This document shows positions 15,845-23,806 of a stretch of DNA of 64,000 bases, piece by piece. Position 1 is the stretch's first letter. The number at the start of each line of letters is the position of its first letter. The notes under the pieces are model-generated. The model was given only the letters and a program-made list of their open reading frames with translations, ran no database searches and was not told the origin of the DNA. The translations under genes and the position numbers were made by a program. The DNA is taken from the NCBI RefSeq assembly GCF_900129775.1, contig NZ_FQWV01000007.1:1-64000 (forward strand), given 5' to 3'. The stretch is from Halobaculum gomorrense. GTDB lineage: Archaea; Halobacteriota; Halobacteria; Halobacteriales; Haloferacaceae.

Positions 15845-17008
15845 ATGCACGTCGCGGTCGTCGGAGGCGGGATCGTCGGGACGGCGAGCGCGTACGAGCT
15901 CGCCGCCCGCGGCGCCGACGTGACGCTGTTCGAGCGCGGGAGCCTCGGCGCCGGTAGCACCGACCGCGCGCTCGGCGGCATCCGCGCGCAGTTCTCGACC
16001 CGCGTCAACGTCGCGCTCTCGATCGCCTCTATCGCGGTGTGGGACGACTTCGAGGAGCGCTTCGGGGTCGACATCGACCGCCGTCGGACCGGCTACCTGT
16101 TTCTCACGCGCGACGACGACACCGCCGACGCGTTCGCCGACCAGGTCGCGATGCAACACGAGCACGGCGTCCCGAGCCGGCTCGTCGACCTCGAGGAGGC
16201 TGCCGAGGTGTGTTCCGGCCTCCGCCCCGAGGAGTTCGTCGCCGGCACGTACTGCCCGGCCGACAGCTTCGCCGACCCGCACCTCGCGCTCCAGGGGTAC
16301 GCTCGCGCGGCGCGCGACGAGGGGGTCGATATCCGGACGAACACGCCCGTCGCTGGGCTCGATCCGCGCGAGTCCGGCGTTCGCGTCCGACTGGCCGGCC
16401 GTGGCGACGCCGCCACGCCCCTCACGGTCGACGCCGCGGTCAACGCCGCCGGCGCGTGGGCGCCGCGGCTCGCGGAGGCCGCGGGCTACGACCTCCCCAT
16501 CGTCCCCCATCGACGACAGACGGCCGTCGTCGAGCCCGAGCGGCCGGTCCCGGAGTCGGACCCGCTGGTCATCGACGCCGACACGACCGCGCACTTCCGG
16601 CCCGAGCGCGACGGCCGCGCGCTCGTCGGCGGCCACTTCGCGGAGACCGACCCGGTCGTGAGCGACCCGGACCGCTTCTCCGAGACGCCCGACACCGACT
16701 GGGCGGTCGAGGCGGTCGAGCGCGTCGGCGACCTCGCGGACTACTTCGGTCCCGAGAGCCGCCTCGCGGGCGGGTGGGCCGGGCTGTACGCCGTGACGCC
16801 CGACCACCACGCGATCGTCGAGGAATCGGTTCCGGGCGTCGTCACCGCCGCGGGGTTCTCGGGGCACGGGTTCCAGCACGCGCCGGCGACTGCGAAGGTG
16901 GTGTCCGAACTGGTGCTCGATGGCGAGGCGTCGACCGTGGACGTGTCCGGGCTCGACAGCGGCCGCTTCGACCGCGGGGACGAGCGGGTCGAGCGGAACG
17001 TGGCGTGA
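15845..17008 (+). CDS. FAD-dependent amine/amino-acid oxidase (DAO family)
   Basis: 387 aa, with the FAD-binding dinucleotide fold at the extreme N-terminus (VAVVGGGIVGTASAYELAARG), an ERG acidic end of strand 2, and STDRALGGIRAQFST. The DAO/sarcosine-oxidase/glycine-oxidase signature near the C-terminus (AGGWAGLYAVTPDHHAIVEE...GFSGHGFQHAPATAKVVSELVLDG) includes the second FAD-contact GFSGHGFQ. It probably oxidises a secondary or primary amino acid such as sarcosine, glycine or proline derivatives; the partner is not determined. An upstream ATG at 15833 adds only MRLG. A TATA-like TTGTGATAC lies near 15820, favouring 15845. Confidence 0.9.
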   Translation: MHVAVVGGGIVGTASAYELAARGADVTLFERGSLGAGSTDRALGGIRAQFSTRVNVALSIASIAVWDDFEERFGVDIDRRRTGYLFLTRDDDTADAFADQVAMQHEHGVPSRLVDLEEAAEVCSGLRPEEFVAGTYCPADSFADPHLALQGYARAARDEGVDIRTNTPVAGLDPRESGVRVRLAGRGDAATPLTVDAAVNAAGAWAPRLAEAAGYDLPIVPHRRQTAVVEPERPVPESDPLVIDADTTAHFRPERDGRALVGGHFAETDPVVSDPDRFSETPDTDWAVEAVERVGDLADYFGPESRLAGGWAGLYAVTPDHHAIVEESVPGVVTAAGFSGHGFQHAPATAKVVSELVLDGEASTVDVSGLDSGRFDRGDERVERNVA

Positions 17009-17047
17009 GCAAGCGCCGGAAGCGGTCGAAGGGTGGGAGGCGGTCGA

Positions 17048-17518
17048 TCAGACGCTCGCTGACTCGTCGAATCCGTCGACCGGCTCTTCGAACTCCGTCA
17101 CCCCGGAGTCGGGCGTCGACCCGGCGGTCGCGTCGCGGTCGCCACGCAGCCGCACGGGGTCGGTCTCGGTCGGGCCGGCGAACTCCTCGTTGAGCAGCGC
17201 GCCGACGAAGCCGGCGGCGGCGCCGAGGGCGACGCCGTACAGCGCCGTGAACAGCAGCGCGACGAGCAGCGACGAGCGCTGGCCGGGGCCGACAATGACG
17301 AAGATCGACGCGAACAGGGTCACGAGCACCGCGCCTGGGATCGCCGCGAGCAGGCCAGAGAGCCCGCCGACCTTCGCGCCCGCCGCCCGGTCGGGACCGT
17401 GGAGGTAGCCGGCGACGCCGCCGCCGATCATCGGCGAGAACGGCAAGAAAAACGTCGCGAGCGAGACCGCAGCGCCGATCGTCGCGTGTTTCAGGGTGGT
17501 CGAAGCGGAGGATGACAT
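17048..17518 (-). CDS. Four-helix membrane protein of the DUF5518 type
   Basis: 156 aa. Hydrophobic segments occur at about 12-30 (IGAAVSLATFFLPFSPMIG), 45-70 (VGGLSGLLAAIPGAVLVTLFA), 72-90 and 93-115 (LLVALLFTALYGVALGAAAGFVGALL), then a hydrophilic acidic tail. The FLPFSPMIGGGVAGYLHG block matches the haloarchaeal DUF5518 family as I recall it. No enzymatic motif is present. It is convergent with the FAD oxidase (40-bp gap). Function unknown. Confidence 0.8.
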   Translation of the reverse strand: MSSSASTTLKHATIGAAVSLATFFLPFSPMIGGGVAGYLHGPDRAAGAKVGGLSGLLAAIPGAVLVTLFASIFVIVGPGQRSSLLVALLFTALYGVALGAAAGFVGALLNEEFAGPTETDPVRLRGDRDATAGSTPDSGVTEFEEPVDGFDESASV

Positions 17519-17649
17519 AGCCGCTAGTTCGACCGCCGAGATCATAAACAGCGATGCGCGCAGGGATACCACTGCGCAGGGAAGCGCCGAATCTGGGGCC
17601 GACGCGCGGCGGCCGAACGTTTTAGTCGGCGTGGAGCCCTCCCCGAGGT

Positions 17650-17736
17650 ATGGCGTCCGGGCCCGCCACGGCGACGCAGGCACCGCACCCGACCACCGAC
17701 GGGGACGGGTCGGGCCTTTTTTTCCCGCGCCACTGA
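17650..17736 (+). CDS. Putative leader micro-ORF upstream of pheST (28 aa)
   Basis: A 28-codon ORF, MASGPATATQ...GLFFPRH. Its ATG lies 28 bp downstream of a TATA-like GTTTTAG (17619-17625), exactly where a haloarchaeal leaderless transcript would start. Near its end it reads CTT TTT TTC, giving Leu-Phe-Phe, with codons that are rare in this GC-rich genome. Those codons are the U-tract that follows a 7-bp hairpin (17688-17714). The next gene downstream in the same direction is pheS, 151 bp away. This resembles a Phe-sensing leader peptide, but no archaeal precedent is known to me, and a chance ORF over a terminator is possible. Confidence 0.35.
   Translation: MASGPATATQAPHPTTDGDGSGLFFPRH
17688..17723 (+). 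terminator. Terminator-like hairpin plus U7 tract in the pheST leader
   Basis: CCCGACC (17688-17694) pairs with GGTCGGG (17708-17714) across a 13-nt loop and is followed by CC and seven T residues. T-rich tracts are sufficient for archaeal termination. The element lies inside the micro-ORF at 17650-17736, about 165 bp upstream of pheS, and could end a short RNA before the synthetase genes. Confidence 0.5.
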
Positions 17737-17746
17737 CCCCGGCGGA

Positions 17747-17778
17747 GCGCGGCGGCGACCGCTCGGTCGCCGCCGCGC
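17747..17778 (+). other. Perfect 14-bp hairpin in the pheST leader
   Basis: GCGCGGCGGCGACC, a GCTC loop, then the exact complement GGTCGCCGCCGCGC. It begins 10 nt after the stop of the 28-aa micro-ORF. This is one of the strongest inverted repeats in the window. No U-tract follows, so it is not a simple terminator; it could block or pause depending on ribosome position, or be a DNA site. Confidence 0.6.
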
Positions 17779-17887
17779 GAAACCGACGCGGGCTGTCGCA
17801 CGCGGGCATTGACCGGTTCCCGACCGAACGGCGCGGTTCCGGAACGACACGACTAACCACCGACCACACCGACACGAACACAACCGA

Positions 17888-19390
17888 ATGCGACTTCCAC
17901 AAGCGCAGGTCGCGCTGCTGGAGGCAGCCAGCGCGACCGACGCGAAGACCATCGAACAGCTCGCAGACGAGACCGACCTGAAGCCCGAGACGGTCACCCG
18001 CGCCGCCTTCGACCTCCGCGACGAGGGGCTCGTCGCCGTCGGCGAGCGCGTCGATGAGTCGGCGACGCTCACCGACGAGGGCGAGACGTACCGCGAGGCC
18101 GGACTGCCCGAAGTCCGTCTCCACCGCGCCGCCCGCGAGGCGGGCGAGGGCGACCCCGTCCCAATGGGCGAGGCCGTCGGCGCCGCCGGGCTGGAGGGCC
18201 CCGAGGTCGACATCGCGCTCGCCAACTACGCCCGAAAGGGGTACGGCGTCGTCGATGCCGGCGAGGTCAGCGCGAACGGAGACGCCGACCCTGACACCGA
18301 CCCGGAAGCCGCCGCGCTCGACGCGCTCGCCGAGGGCGAGTCCGTCGACGACGCCGACCTGCTCGACCGACTGGAGAGCCGCGGCCTCGTCGACCTCGAC
18401 GAGCGCACCGTCCGCTCGGTGACGCTCACCGACGACGGCGTTACCGCGCTGATGGAGGGCGTCGAGGCCGCCGAGACGGTCGACCGCCTCACGCCCGACC
18501 TCCTGACCAGCGGCGACTGGGCGGACGTGGAGTTCGCCGAGTACAACGTCGAGGCGGACGCGCCGGCCGTCGAGGGCGGCCACGAGCACGTCCTCCGCGG
18601 CATGTCCGAGCGCGTGAAGGACGTGCTCGTCGGCATGGGCTTCCAGGAGATGGACGGTCCCCACGCCGACGCGGACTTCTGGATCAACGACTGCCTGTTC
18701 ATGCCGCAGGACCACCCGGCGCGCACCCACTGGGACCGCTTCGCGCTGGACGTGCCGCCGGTGGCGGACCTCCCCGACGGTCTGGTCGGCCGCGTCGAGG
18801 CCGCCCACCGCGACGGCGTCGGCGAGGACGGCGACGGCTACCACTCGCCGTGGTCGGAGGACTTCGCGCGGGCGATCGCCCTGCGCGGACACACCACGTC
18901 GCTGTCGATGCGCTACCTCTCGGGGTACGCCGACGCCGACTTGGAACCGCCACAGCGCTACTTCTCCGTGCAGAAGGCGTACCGCAACGACACGCTCGAC
19001 GCGACCCACCTGCTGGAGTTCTACCAGATCGAGGGGTGGGTGATGGCCGAGGACCTCTCGGTGCGCGACCTGATGGGCACCTTCGAGGAGTTCTACCGGC
19101 AGTTCGGCATCGAAGAGATCCGGTTCAAGCCGCACTACAACCCCTACACGGAGCCGAGCTTCGAACTGTTCGGCGAGCACCCCGAGACGGGCGAGGAGAT
19201 CGAGATCGGGAACTCGGGCATGTTCCGCGACGAGGTGCTCGAGCCGCTGGGCATCGAGTGTGACGTGATGGCGTGGGGGCTGGCCCTGGAGCGACTCGCC
19301 ATGCTCACGACGGGCGCGGAGGACATCCGCGACCTGCACGGCACGCTCGCTGATCTTGAGTTCCTGCGGAACGCGGAGGTGACCTACTGA
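17888..19390 (+). CDS. pheS: Phenylalanyl-tRNA synthetase alpha subunit
   Basis: 500 aa. The catalytic subunit of the alpha2-beta2 PheRS (class II). The N-terminus (1-180) has winged-helix modules typical of archaeal/eukaryotic PheS (LPQAQVALLEAASATDAKTIEQLADETDL). The core has motif 1 around MGFQEMDGPHADADFWINDCLFMPQDHPAR, motif 2 FYQIEGWVMAEDLS and motif 3 GMFRDEVLEPLGIECDVMAWGLALERLAM. The stop TGA shares its A with the pheT ATG, so the two are co-translated. No convincing TATA box lies at the usual distance before this ATG, which supports transcription from the promoter near 17620 through a structured leader. Confidence 0.97.
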   Translation: MRLPQAQVALLEAASATDAKTIEQLADETDLKPETVTRAAFDLRDEGLVAVGERVDESATLTDEGETYREAGLPEVRLHRAAREAGEGDPVPMGEAVGAAGLEGPEVDIALANYARKGYGVVDAGEVSANGDADPDTDPEAAALDALAEGESVDDADLLDRLESRGLVDLDERTVRSVTLTDDGVTALMEGVEAAETVDRLTPDLLTSGDWADVEFAEYNVEADAPAVEGGHEHVLRGMSERVKDVLVGMGFQEMDGPHADADFWINDCLFMPQDHPARTHWDRFALDVPPVADLPDGLVGRVEAAHRDGVGEDGDGYHSPWSEDFARAIALRGHTTSLSMRYLSGYADADLEPPQRYFSVQKAYRNDTLDATHLLEFYQIEGWVMAEDLSVRDLMGTFEEFYRQFGIEEIRFKPHYNPYTEPSFELFGEHPETGEEIEIGNSGMFRDEVLEPLGIECDVMAWGLALERLAMLTTGAEDIRDLHGTLADLEFLRNAEVTY

Positions 19391-21198
19391 TGCCAGTCGT
19401 CGACATCGACACGGACGAACTGCGCGGGCTGACCGGCGAACCGGACAAGAGCGACGAGGAGTTCAAGCAGGACCTGTTCGCGCTCGGCCTGGAGTACGAG
19501 GGCGACACAGACGACGGCCTCCTCCAGTTCGAGTTCGGACCGGACCGCCTCGACCGCCTCTCCGTGGAGGGGGTGGCGCGCTCGCTACGCTACCAGTACG
19601 GCGCCGACCGCGGCGTCTACGTGCCGAACACGAACGACGCCCGCTGGACCATCGAGGTCGACTCATCCGTTCCGGAGGAGCGGCCGTACGTCACGGGCGC
19701 AGTCGTGCGCGGCGTCGAGTTGGGCGAATCCGGGCTCGACTCGCTGATCCAGCTGCAGGAGAAGCTGCACGCGACGATGGGCCGCGGCCGAGCGAAGGGC
19801 GCCATCGGCGTTCACGACCTCACGATGCTGAAGGGCCAAGCCCTGACGGAGGAGTCCGAGCCGTCCGGCACCATCGACGCAGCCACCGCAGACCTCGGCG
19901 CGACCGAGAAGACGATCACCTACCGCGGCGTCGACGCCGAGGGCGACCGATTCGTCCCGCTCGATTCGAACGCCGAGGTGACGCCCGCGGACGTGCTGAC
20001 GGAGCACGCGACCGGCGAGCAGTACGCTGACCTCGTCGAGGACCTGGACCGCTACCCTGCGATCTACGACGAACTCGGCCTGTTCTCGTTCCCGCCGGTG
20101 ATCAACGGCGCGCGCACCGAGGTCGACGCCGCCTCCCGGGATCTGTTCATCGAACTCACCGGGACCGACCAGTGGACCATCGACAAGATGTGCGTTATCC
20201 TCTGTTACGCCCTCTCGGCGCGCGGCGGCACTGTCGAGGAGGTGCAGGTCGACTACCGAGACGGCGCGACATACCCCGACGAGTACGGGCCCGAGCTGCT
20301 TCGCCCGGACTTCGACACCGACGAGAAGTCCGTCACGCACGACCGCATCGAGACGATGCTCGGCGTCGAACTGGAGCGCGAGGCGGTCGTCGACCTGTTC
20401 GAGCGCTCGGGGCTGGACGCCGCCTACAGCCTGGGCGAGGATGAGACCGTCTACGACGTGACGATCCCGCCGTATCGCGTCGACGTGCTTCACCCGCTGG
20501 ACCTGGTCGACGACGTGGGGCGTGCGTACGGCTTCAACGAGCTGGAGCCGACCTACCCCGACATCGGAACCATCGGCGGGCGCCACGAGCGCTCGCGCCT
20601 GGAGCGGGCGGTGCGCACGAGCCTCATCGGTCTCGGCTTCGAGGACATGCTCAACTTCCATATGACCTCGGCCGCGGAGAACTACGACCGGCTGCGCCTC
20701 GACGAGCGCGACCCCGGCGCCGATCTGTCCGACGCCCCGCTGGGGGCGGAGCCCCGCGCGGAGATCACCAGCCCGTACAGCGAGGACTACACGCAGCTTC
20801 GGACGTGGGCGCTCCCCTCGCTTGTGCAGGTACTGGAGAACAACACTCACCGGAGCTACCCGCAGGACCTCGCGGAGGTCGGCTTCGTCGCCCACCGCGA
20901 CGACGACGTGAACACCCGCGTCGCCGAGGACCACCGCGTTGCCGGCGTCTTCGCGCGCACCGACGCGACCTACGAGGACGCGAAGGCGCGCCTCCAAGCC
21001 GTCTGCGACGACTTCGACGCGGAGCTGGAGACCCCCGCGACGGAGCACCCGAGCTTCCTCGACGGGCGGGTCGCCGAGGTCGCGATCGACGGCGACGCGG
21101 TCGGCGTCGTCGGCGAACTCCACCCCGAGGTGCTGGTCGACCGGGACATGGAGGTGCCCGTCGCCGCCTTCGAGTTCTCGCTGTCGGCGCTGGAGTAG
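19390..21198 (+). CDS. pheT: Phenylalanyl-tRNA synthetase beta subunit
   Basis: 602 aa, the partner of PheS, carrying tRNA-binding and editing domains. N-terminal B1-like segment; B3/B4 editing domain around residues 110-260 (LSARGGTVEEVQVDY; PVINGARTEVDAASRDLFIELTGTD); and B5 DNA-binding-like fold (TIPPYRVDVLHPLDLVDDVGRAYGFNEL near 360-385). A catalytic-like domain ends in the typical LHPEVLVDRDMEVPVAAFEFSLSALE. Length and order match the shorter archaeal PheT. It overlaps pheS by one base. Confidence 0.97.
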   Translation: MPVVDIDTDELRGLTGEPDKSDEEFKQDLFALGLEYEGDTDDGLLQFEFGPDRLDRLSVEGVARSLRYQYGADRGVYVPNTNDARWTIEVDSSVPEERPYVTGAVVRGVELGESGLDSLIQLQEKLHATMGRGRAKGAIGVHDLTMLKGQALTEESEPSGTIDAATADLGATEKTITYRGVDAEGDRFVPLDSNAEVTPADVLTEHATGEQYADLVEDLDRYPAIYDELGLFSFPPVINGARTEVDAASRDLFIELTGTDQWTIDKMCVILCYALSARGGTVEEVQVDYRDGATYPDEYGPELLRPDFDTDEKSVTHDRIETMLGVELEREAVVDLFERSGLDAAYSLGEDETVYDVTIPPYRVDVLHPLDLVDDVGRAYGFNELEPTYPDIGTIGGRHERSRLERAVRTSLIGLGFEDMLNFHMTSAAENYDRLRLDERDPGADLSDAPLGAEPRAEITSPYSEDYTQLRTWALPSLVQVLENNTHRSYPQDLAEVGFVAHRDDDVNTRVAEDHRVAGVFARTDATYEDAKARLQAVCDDFDAELETPATEHPSFLDGRVAEVAIDGDAVGVVGELHPEVLVDRDMEVPVAAFEFSLSALE

Positions 21199-21330
21199 TC
21201 ACCCGGCGCCGACCCGTCCGGCGATGCGGCGGTCGCGACGCCGGGTGGGGCCGCCCGAACCAGCGGACGGCGGTCGAGCGCGACGCGCGCGAGGGGAACA
21301 CCTTTCACGTCATCCGCCGCAGGCTCCCGT

Positions 21331-21777
21331 ATGAGCCTGACCGTCGAACGCGTACTGGTCCCCGTGGACGGGAGCGACGAGTCACTGACGGCGGTCGAGT
21401 ACGCCGTCGCCGTCGCCGAGCGGTACGACGCGCAGGTCCACGCCGTGTACGTGCTCGGCGAGGAGGTCGTCCGCGCCATCGAAGAGGCGGTCGTCGATCG
21501 GTCGGAGATCGCCGAGGACACCGAGGCGTTCACCGACACGGTTCGGGATCTCGCCCACGCGGAGGGCGTCGAGGTGTCGAGTTCGACCGCGTACGGCTTC
21601 TCGACGAAACGCAAGACCACCCACCCCGGGTCGGTCATCCTCGACACCGCCAAGGACATCGACGCCGACTTCATCGTCATCCCGCGCGAGCCGCTGACCG
21701 GCGAGCCCGGCGAGGTGCTGGAGAAGGCCGCCGAGTACGTGCTGCTGTACGCGAGCCAACCCGTGCTGTCGGTGTGA
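21331..21777 (+). CDS. Universal stress protein (UspA family)
   Basis: 148 aa, single USP domain: VERVLVPVDGSDESLTAVEYAVAVAERY at the N-terminus, HAVYVLGEEVVRA as strand 2, VILDTAKDIDADFIVIPREP in the third strand-helix unit and a hydrophobic terminal strand. The usual G-x2-G-x9-G(S/T) ATP-binding loop is not clear (TGEPGEVLEKAAEYVLLYA), so it may be of the non-ATP-binding subgroup. The separate monocistronic position between pheT and a convergent gene gives no clue to its partner. Confidence 0.9.
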   Translation: MSLTVERVLVPVDGSDESLTAVEYAVAVAERYDAQVHAVYVLGEEVVRAIEEAVVDRSEIAEDTEAFTDTVRDLAHAEGVEVSSSTAYGFSTKRKTTHPGSVILDTAKDIDADFIVIPREPLTGEPGEVLEKAAEYVLLYASQPVLSV

Positions 21778-21829
21778 CCTGATCGACGTTCGAGAAAGGG
21801 CGCTACACCCGGACGCGACGCGCGGACCG

Positions 21830-22390
21830 CTACGCCGGATCCGCCAACTGCGCCGTCATCTCCAGCTCGAACGACTCGGCGTCGCTCGTCTCGAAGCCGA
21901 CCTTCTTGTAGAGGCCGACCGCCGCGCGGTTCCACCGCTCGACGGTGAGCCACACCCTGTCGACCCCGTTGACGGCGCCGTGGCCCAGCAGCGCCTCCAT
22001 GAGGTGCGTGCCGATGCCGGCGCCCTGGTACGCCTGAAGCACGAAGATGGCCAGTTCGTAGGCGTCGCCGTCGGGGACGAGCGTGGCGTGGCCGGCGACC
22101 GTCTCGCCGTCCCACGCGACGACGTTGTAGCCGCCGTCGCCGAGGATCGTCTCCAGCCACGAGCGCACGTCCGACTCGCGGCTCGGCGGAATGCCCTGCG
22201 CGCGGTCTTCGGGATCGAACGCCGTGTACATTTCGATGAGCGCCTCGAACTCGTCCTCGCCGGACTCCCCGTCGGCGTCCGCGGGGTACGGCCGGATCTC
22301 GATGCCGCGGCCCTCGCGGTCCTCGAACGACAGCGGCGGCGCCTCGAACGGCCCCGCGGGCTCGTCAGGGTAGACGCGGTCGCCGCTCAT
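21830..22390 (-). CDS. GNAT-family N-acetyltransferase
   Basis: 186 aa. Acetyl-CoA-dependent acetyltransferase fold: strand 4 with the bulge GDAYELAIFVLQAYQGAGIGTHLMEALLGHG, including the pyrophosphate loop Q-x-x-G-x-G/A (QGAGIG). It is followed by VDRVWLTVERWNRAAVGLYKKVGFE, the standard GNAT end. The first ~60 residues (FEAPPLSFEDREGRGIEIRPY) are a short extension. Its ATG overlaps the upstream Usp stop by 4 nt (ATGA), so the two are one transcription unit. Substrate unknown. Confidence 0.9.
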   Translation of the reverse strand: MSGDRVYPDEPAGPFEAPPLSFEDREGRGIEIRPYPADADGESGEDEFEALIEMYTAFDPEDRAQGIPPSRESDVRSWLETILGDGGYNVVAWDGETVAGHATLVPDGDAYELAIFVLQAYQGAGIGTHLMEALLGHGAVNGVDRVWLTVERWNRAAVGLYKKVGFETSDAESFELEMTAQLADPA

Positions 22391-22755
22391 CGGACCAGTT
22401 TCACCGAGACGTGGGAGTTCAGCAGGACGAACTGCGCGATGCTGCCGAGGTTGATCTTCCCCATCGGGCTGGTCTCGCCGCCCCCGAGCGCGATCATGTC
22501 GAACCCTTCGTCCTCCGCGATGGCGACGAGCCGGCTGCCGGCGTCGCCCTCGACGCGCCGCACGTCGGCGTCGAGGCCCGCGTCCGCGAGCACCGCCCGG
22601 ACGCGGTCTTCCACCTCCTCGGGCGTGCGGTCCGAGCGGGGGTTCTCGACGACCGCGACCGTAAGGTCATCGCCGGCGGCCCTCGCCCGCTCGACGGTGT
22701 CTTCGAGCGCCCGGAGGGAGTCGTCGCTCCCGCCGATGCCCAACAGGACGTTCAT
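22387..22755 (-). CDS. Universal stress protein-like, coupled to GNAT
   Basis: 122 aa. MNVLLGIGGSDDSLRALEDTVERARAAGDDLTVAVVE is the first USP unit. VRRVEGDAGSRLVAIAEDEGFDMIALGGGETSPMGKINLGSIAQFVLLNSHVSVKLV gives a complete G-x2-G-x9-GS-type loop (GGGETSPMGKINLGS). ATP/nucleotide binding is therefore plausible, unlike the Usp at 21331. It is first in a two-gene unit with the acetyltransferase; a USP controlling or being modified by a GNAT enzyme is inference. Confidence 0.88.
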   Translation of the reverse strand: MNVLLGIGGSDDSLRALEDTVERARAAGDDLTVAVVENPRSDRTPEEVEDRVRAVLADAGLDADVRRVEGDAGSRLVAIAEDEGFDMIALGGGETSPMGKINLGSIAQFVLLNSHVSVKLVR

Positions 22756-22893
22756 GCGCCGACGGTCGGCAGGCCCGGACAAAAGCGTGCCGCCGGTCGC
22801 GCCGCGGGCGGCCGGCGGGCACCCGCCGAGCGTCCGACGGCCGGCGGACGCGCGGGGGACGGCTTTTTGAGGGTCGCTCGGCTACGGAGCGCC

Positions 22894-23733
22894 ATGACCG
22901 ACGACGCGGGGAACGAGGCCGGCGGCGACGACGCGGCCGCCGCCGAGGGAGTCGACGAACGAGCCACCGACGGCGGCGAGGGCGCCGCCGAGGAGGTCGG
23001 CGGCGCGTCCCCGGCGGGCGAGGGAACGGCGGACGAACGCGGTGCTGGGGACGCCGAATCCGCCGGCGCCGGATCGGCGGCGAGCAATGACGAGCCCACG
23101 GCCACCGACGACGAACGCGCGGCCACCGACGGCGACGCGTCGGAGTCGGTCCCCGGCCCGGCCGTCGGCGCCGACGCCGCCGAGGAAGCCGACGACGATG
23201 CCGCCGAGGACGTGCCCGACGATGTCGCGAAGTACGACCGCTTCCAGAAGATGGAGCGCGCGGAGTACGACCGCGTCAACGAGTTCCTGCGCGACCGCAC
23301 CTACGTGACCGCCCGCGAGTGGGCGATCGCCCGGCTGTGCGCCGACTTCCGGACGGAGACGGGCGTCGAGATGACGAAGATCGGCGAGAACCTCCCGCGG
23401 CTCGTCCCGTTCATGACGGACACCTACACGCCGCAGGCGGTGAACCAGGCGCGCGCCTCATTCGAGGAGAAGGTGCGCAAGGCCGGTGCGACGTTCCTCT
23501 ACGGCGCGATGTCGGGGTTCTTCACCGCCGAGGACCTCGACGACGTGATGTACGAATCGACGGAGATCGCGAAGTTCCTGCTGGAGGTCGAGGGGGCGGA
23601 CCTGACCGTCGAGGAGGAGCTGGCCGCCGAAGACAAGATCTCCTCGGTGATGCGCGACGTGCGCGAGGCGAGCGCGGAGGTGCGCGGCGAGGAGGTCAAG
23701 TGCCCCGAGTGCGGGCACGTCCACGAACCGTAG
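22894..23733 (+). CDS. Conserved haloarchaeal protein with acidic N-terminus and C-terminal zinc pair
   Basis: 279 aa. Residues 1-110 are a very acidic, Ala/Asp/Glu-rich disordered segment. The folded part starts at [81 protein letters not shown], all helical. A single CxxC motif ([12 protein letters not shown]) ends the protein. I believe it corresponds to the DUF5806 family, but no function is known to me. The ATG is about 27-30 bp after a TATA-like CTTTTTGA, so the message is probably leaderless. The next gene downstream is hel308 (73 bp), so co-expression is possible. Confidence 0.75.
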   Translation: MTDDAGNEAGGDDAAAAEGVDERATDGGEGAAEEVGGASPAGEGTADERGAGDAESAGAGSAASNDEPTATDDERAATDGDASESVPGPAVGADAAEEADDDAAEDVPDDVAKYDRFQKMERAEYDRVNEFLRDRTYVTAREWAIARLCADFRTETGVEMTKIGENLPRLVPFMTDTYTPQAVNQARASFEEKVRKAGATFLYGAMSGFFTAEDLDDVMYESTEIAKFLLEVEGADLTVEEELAAEDKISSVMRDVREASAEVRGEEVKCPECGHVHEP

Positions 23734-23806
23734 GGCCGCCAGACCGACCTCGCGCCCCGACCGCTTCTCCGACAGTTTAAATCCGAGAACCCCGCTACCA
23801 CGGGCA

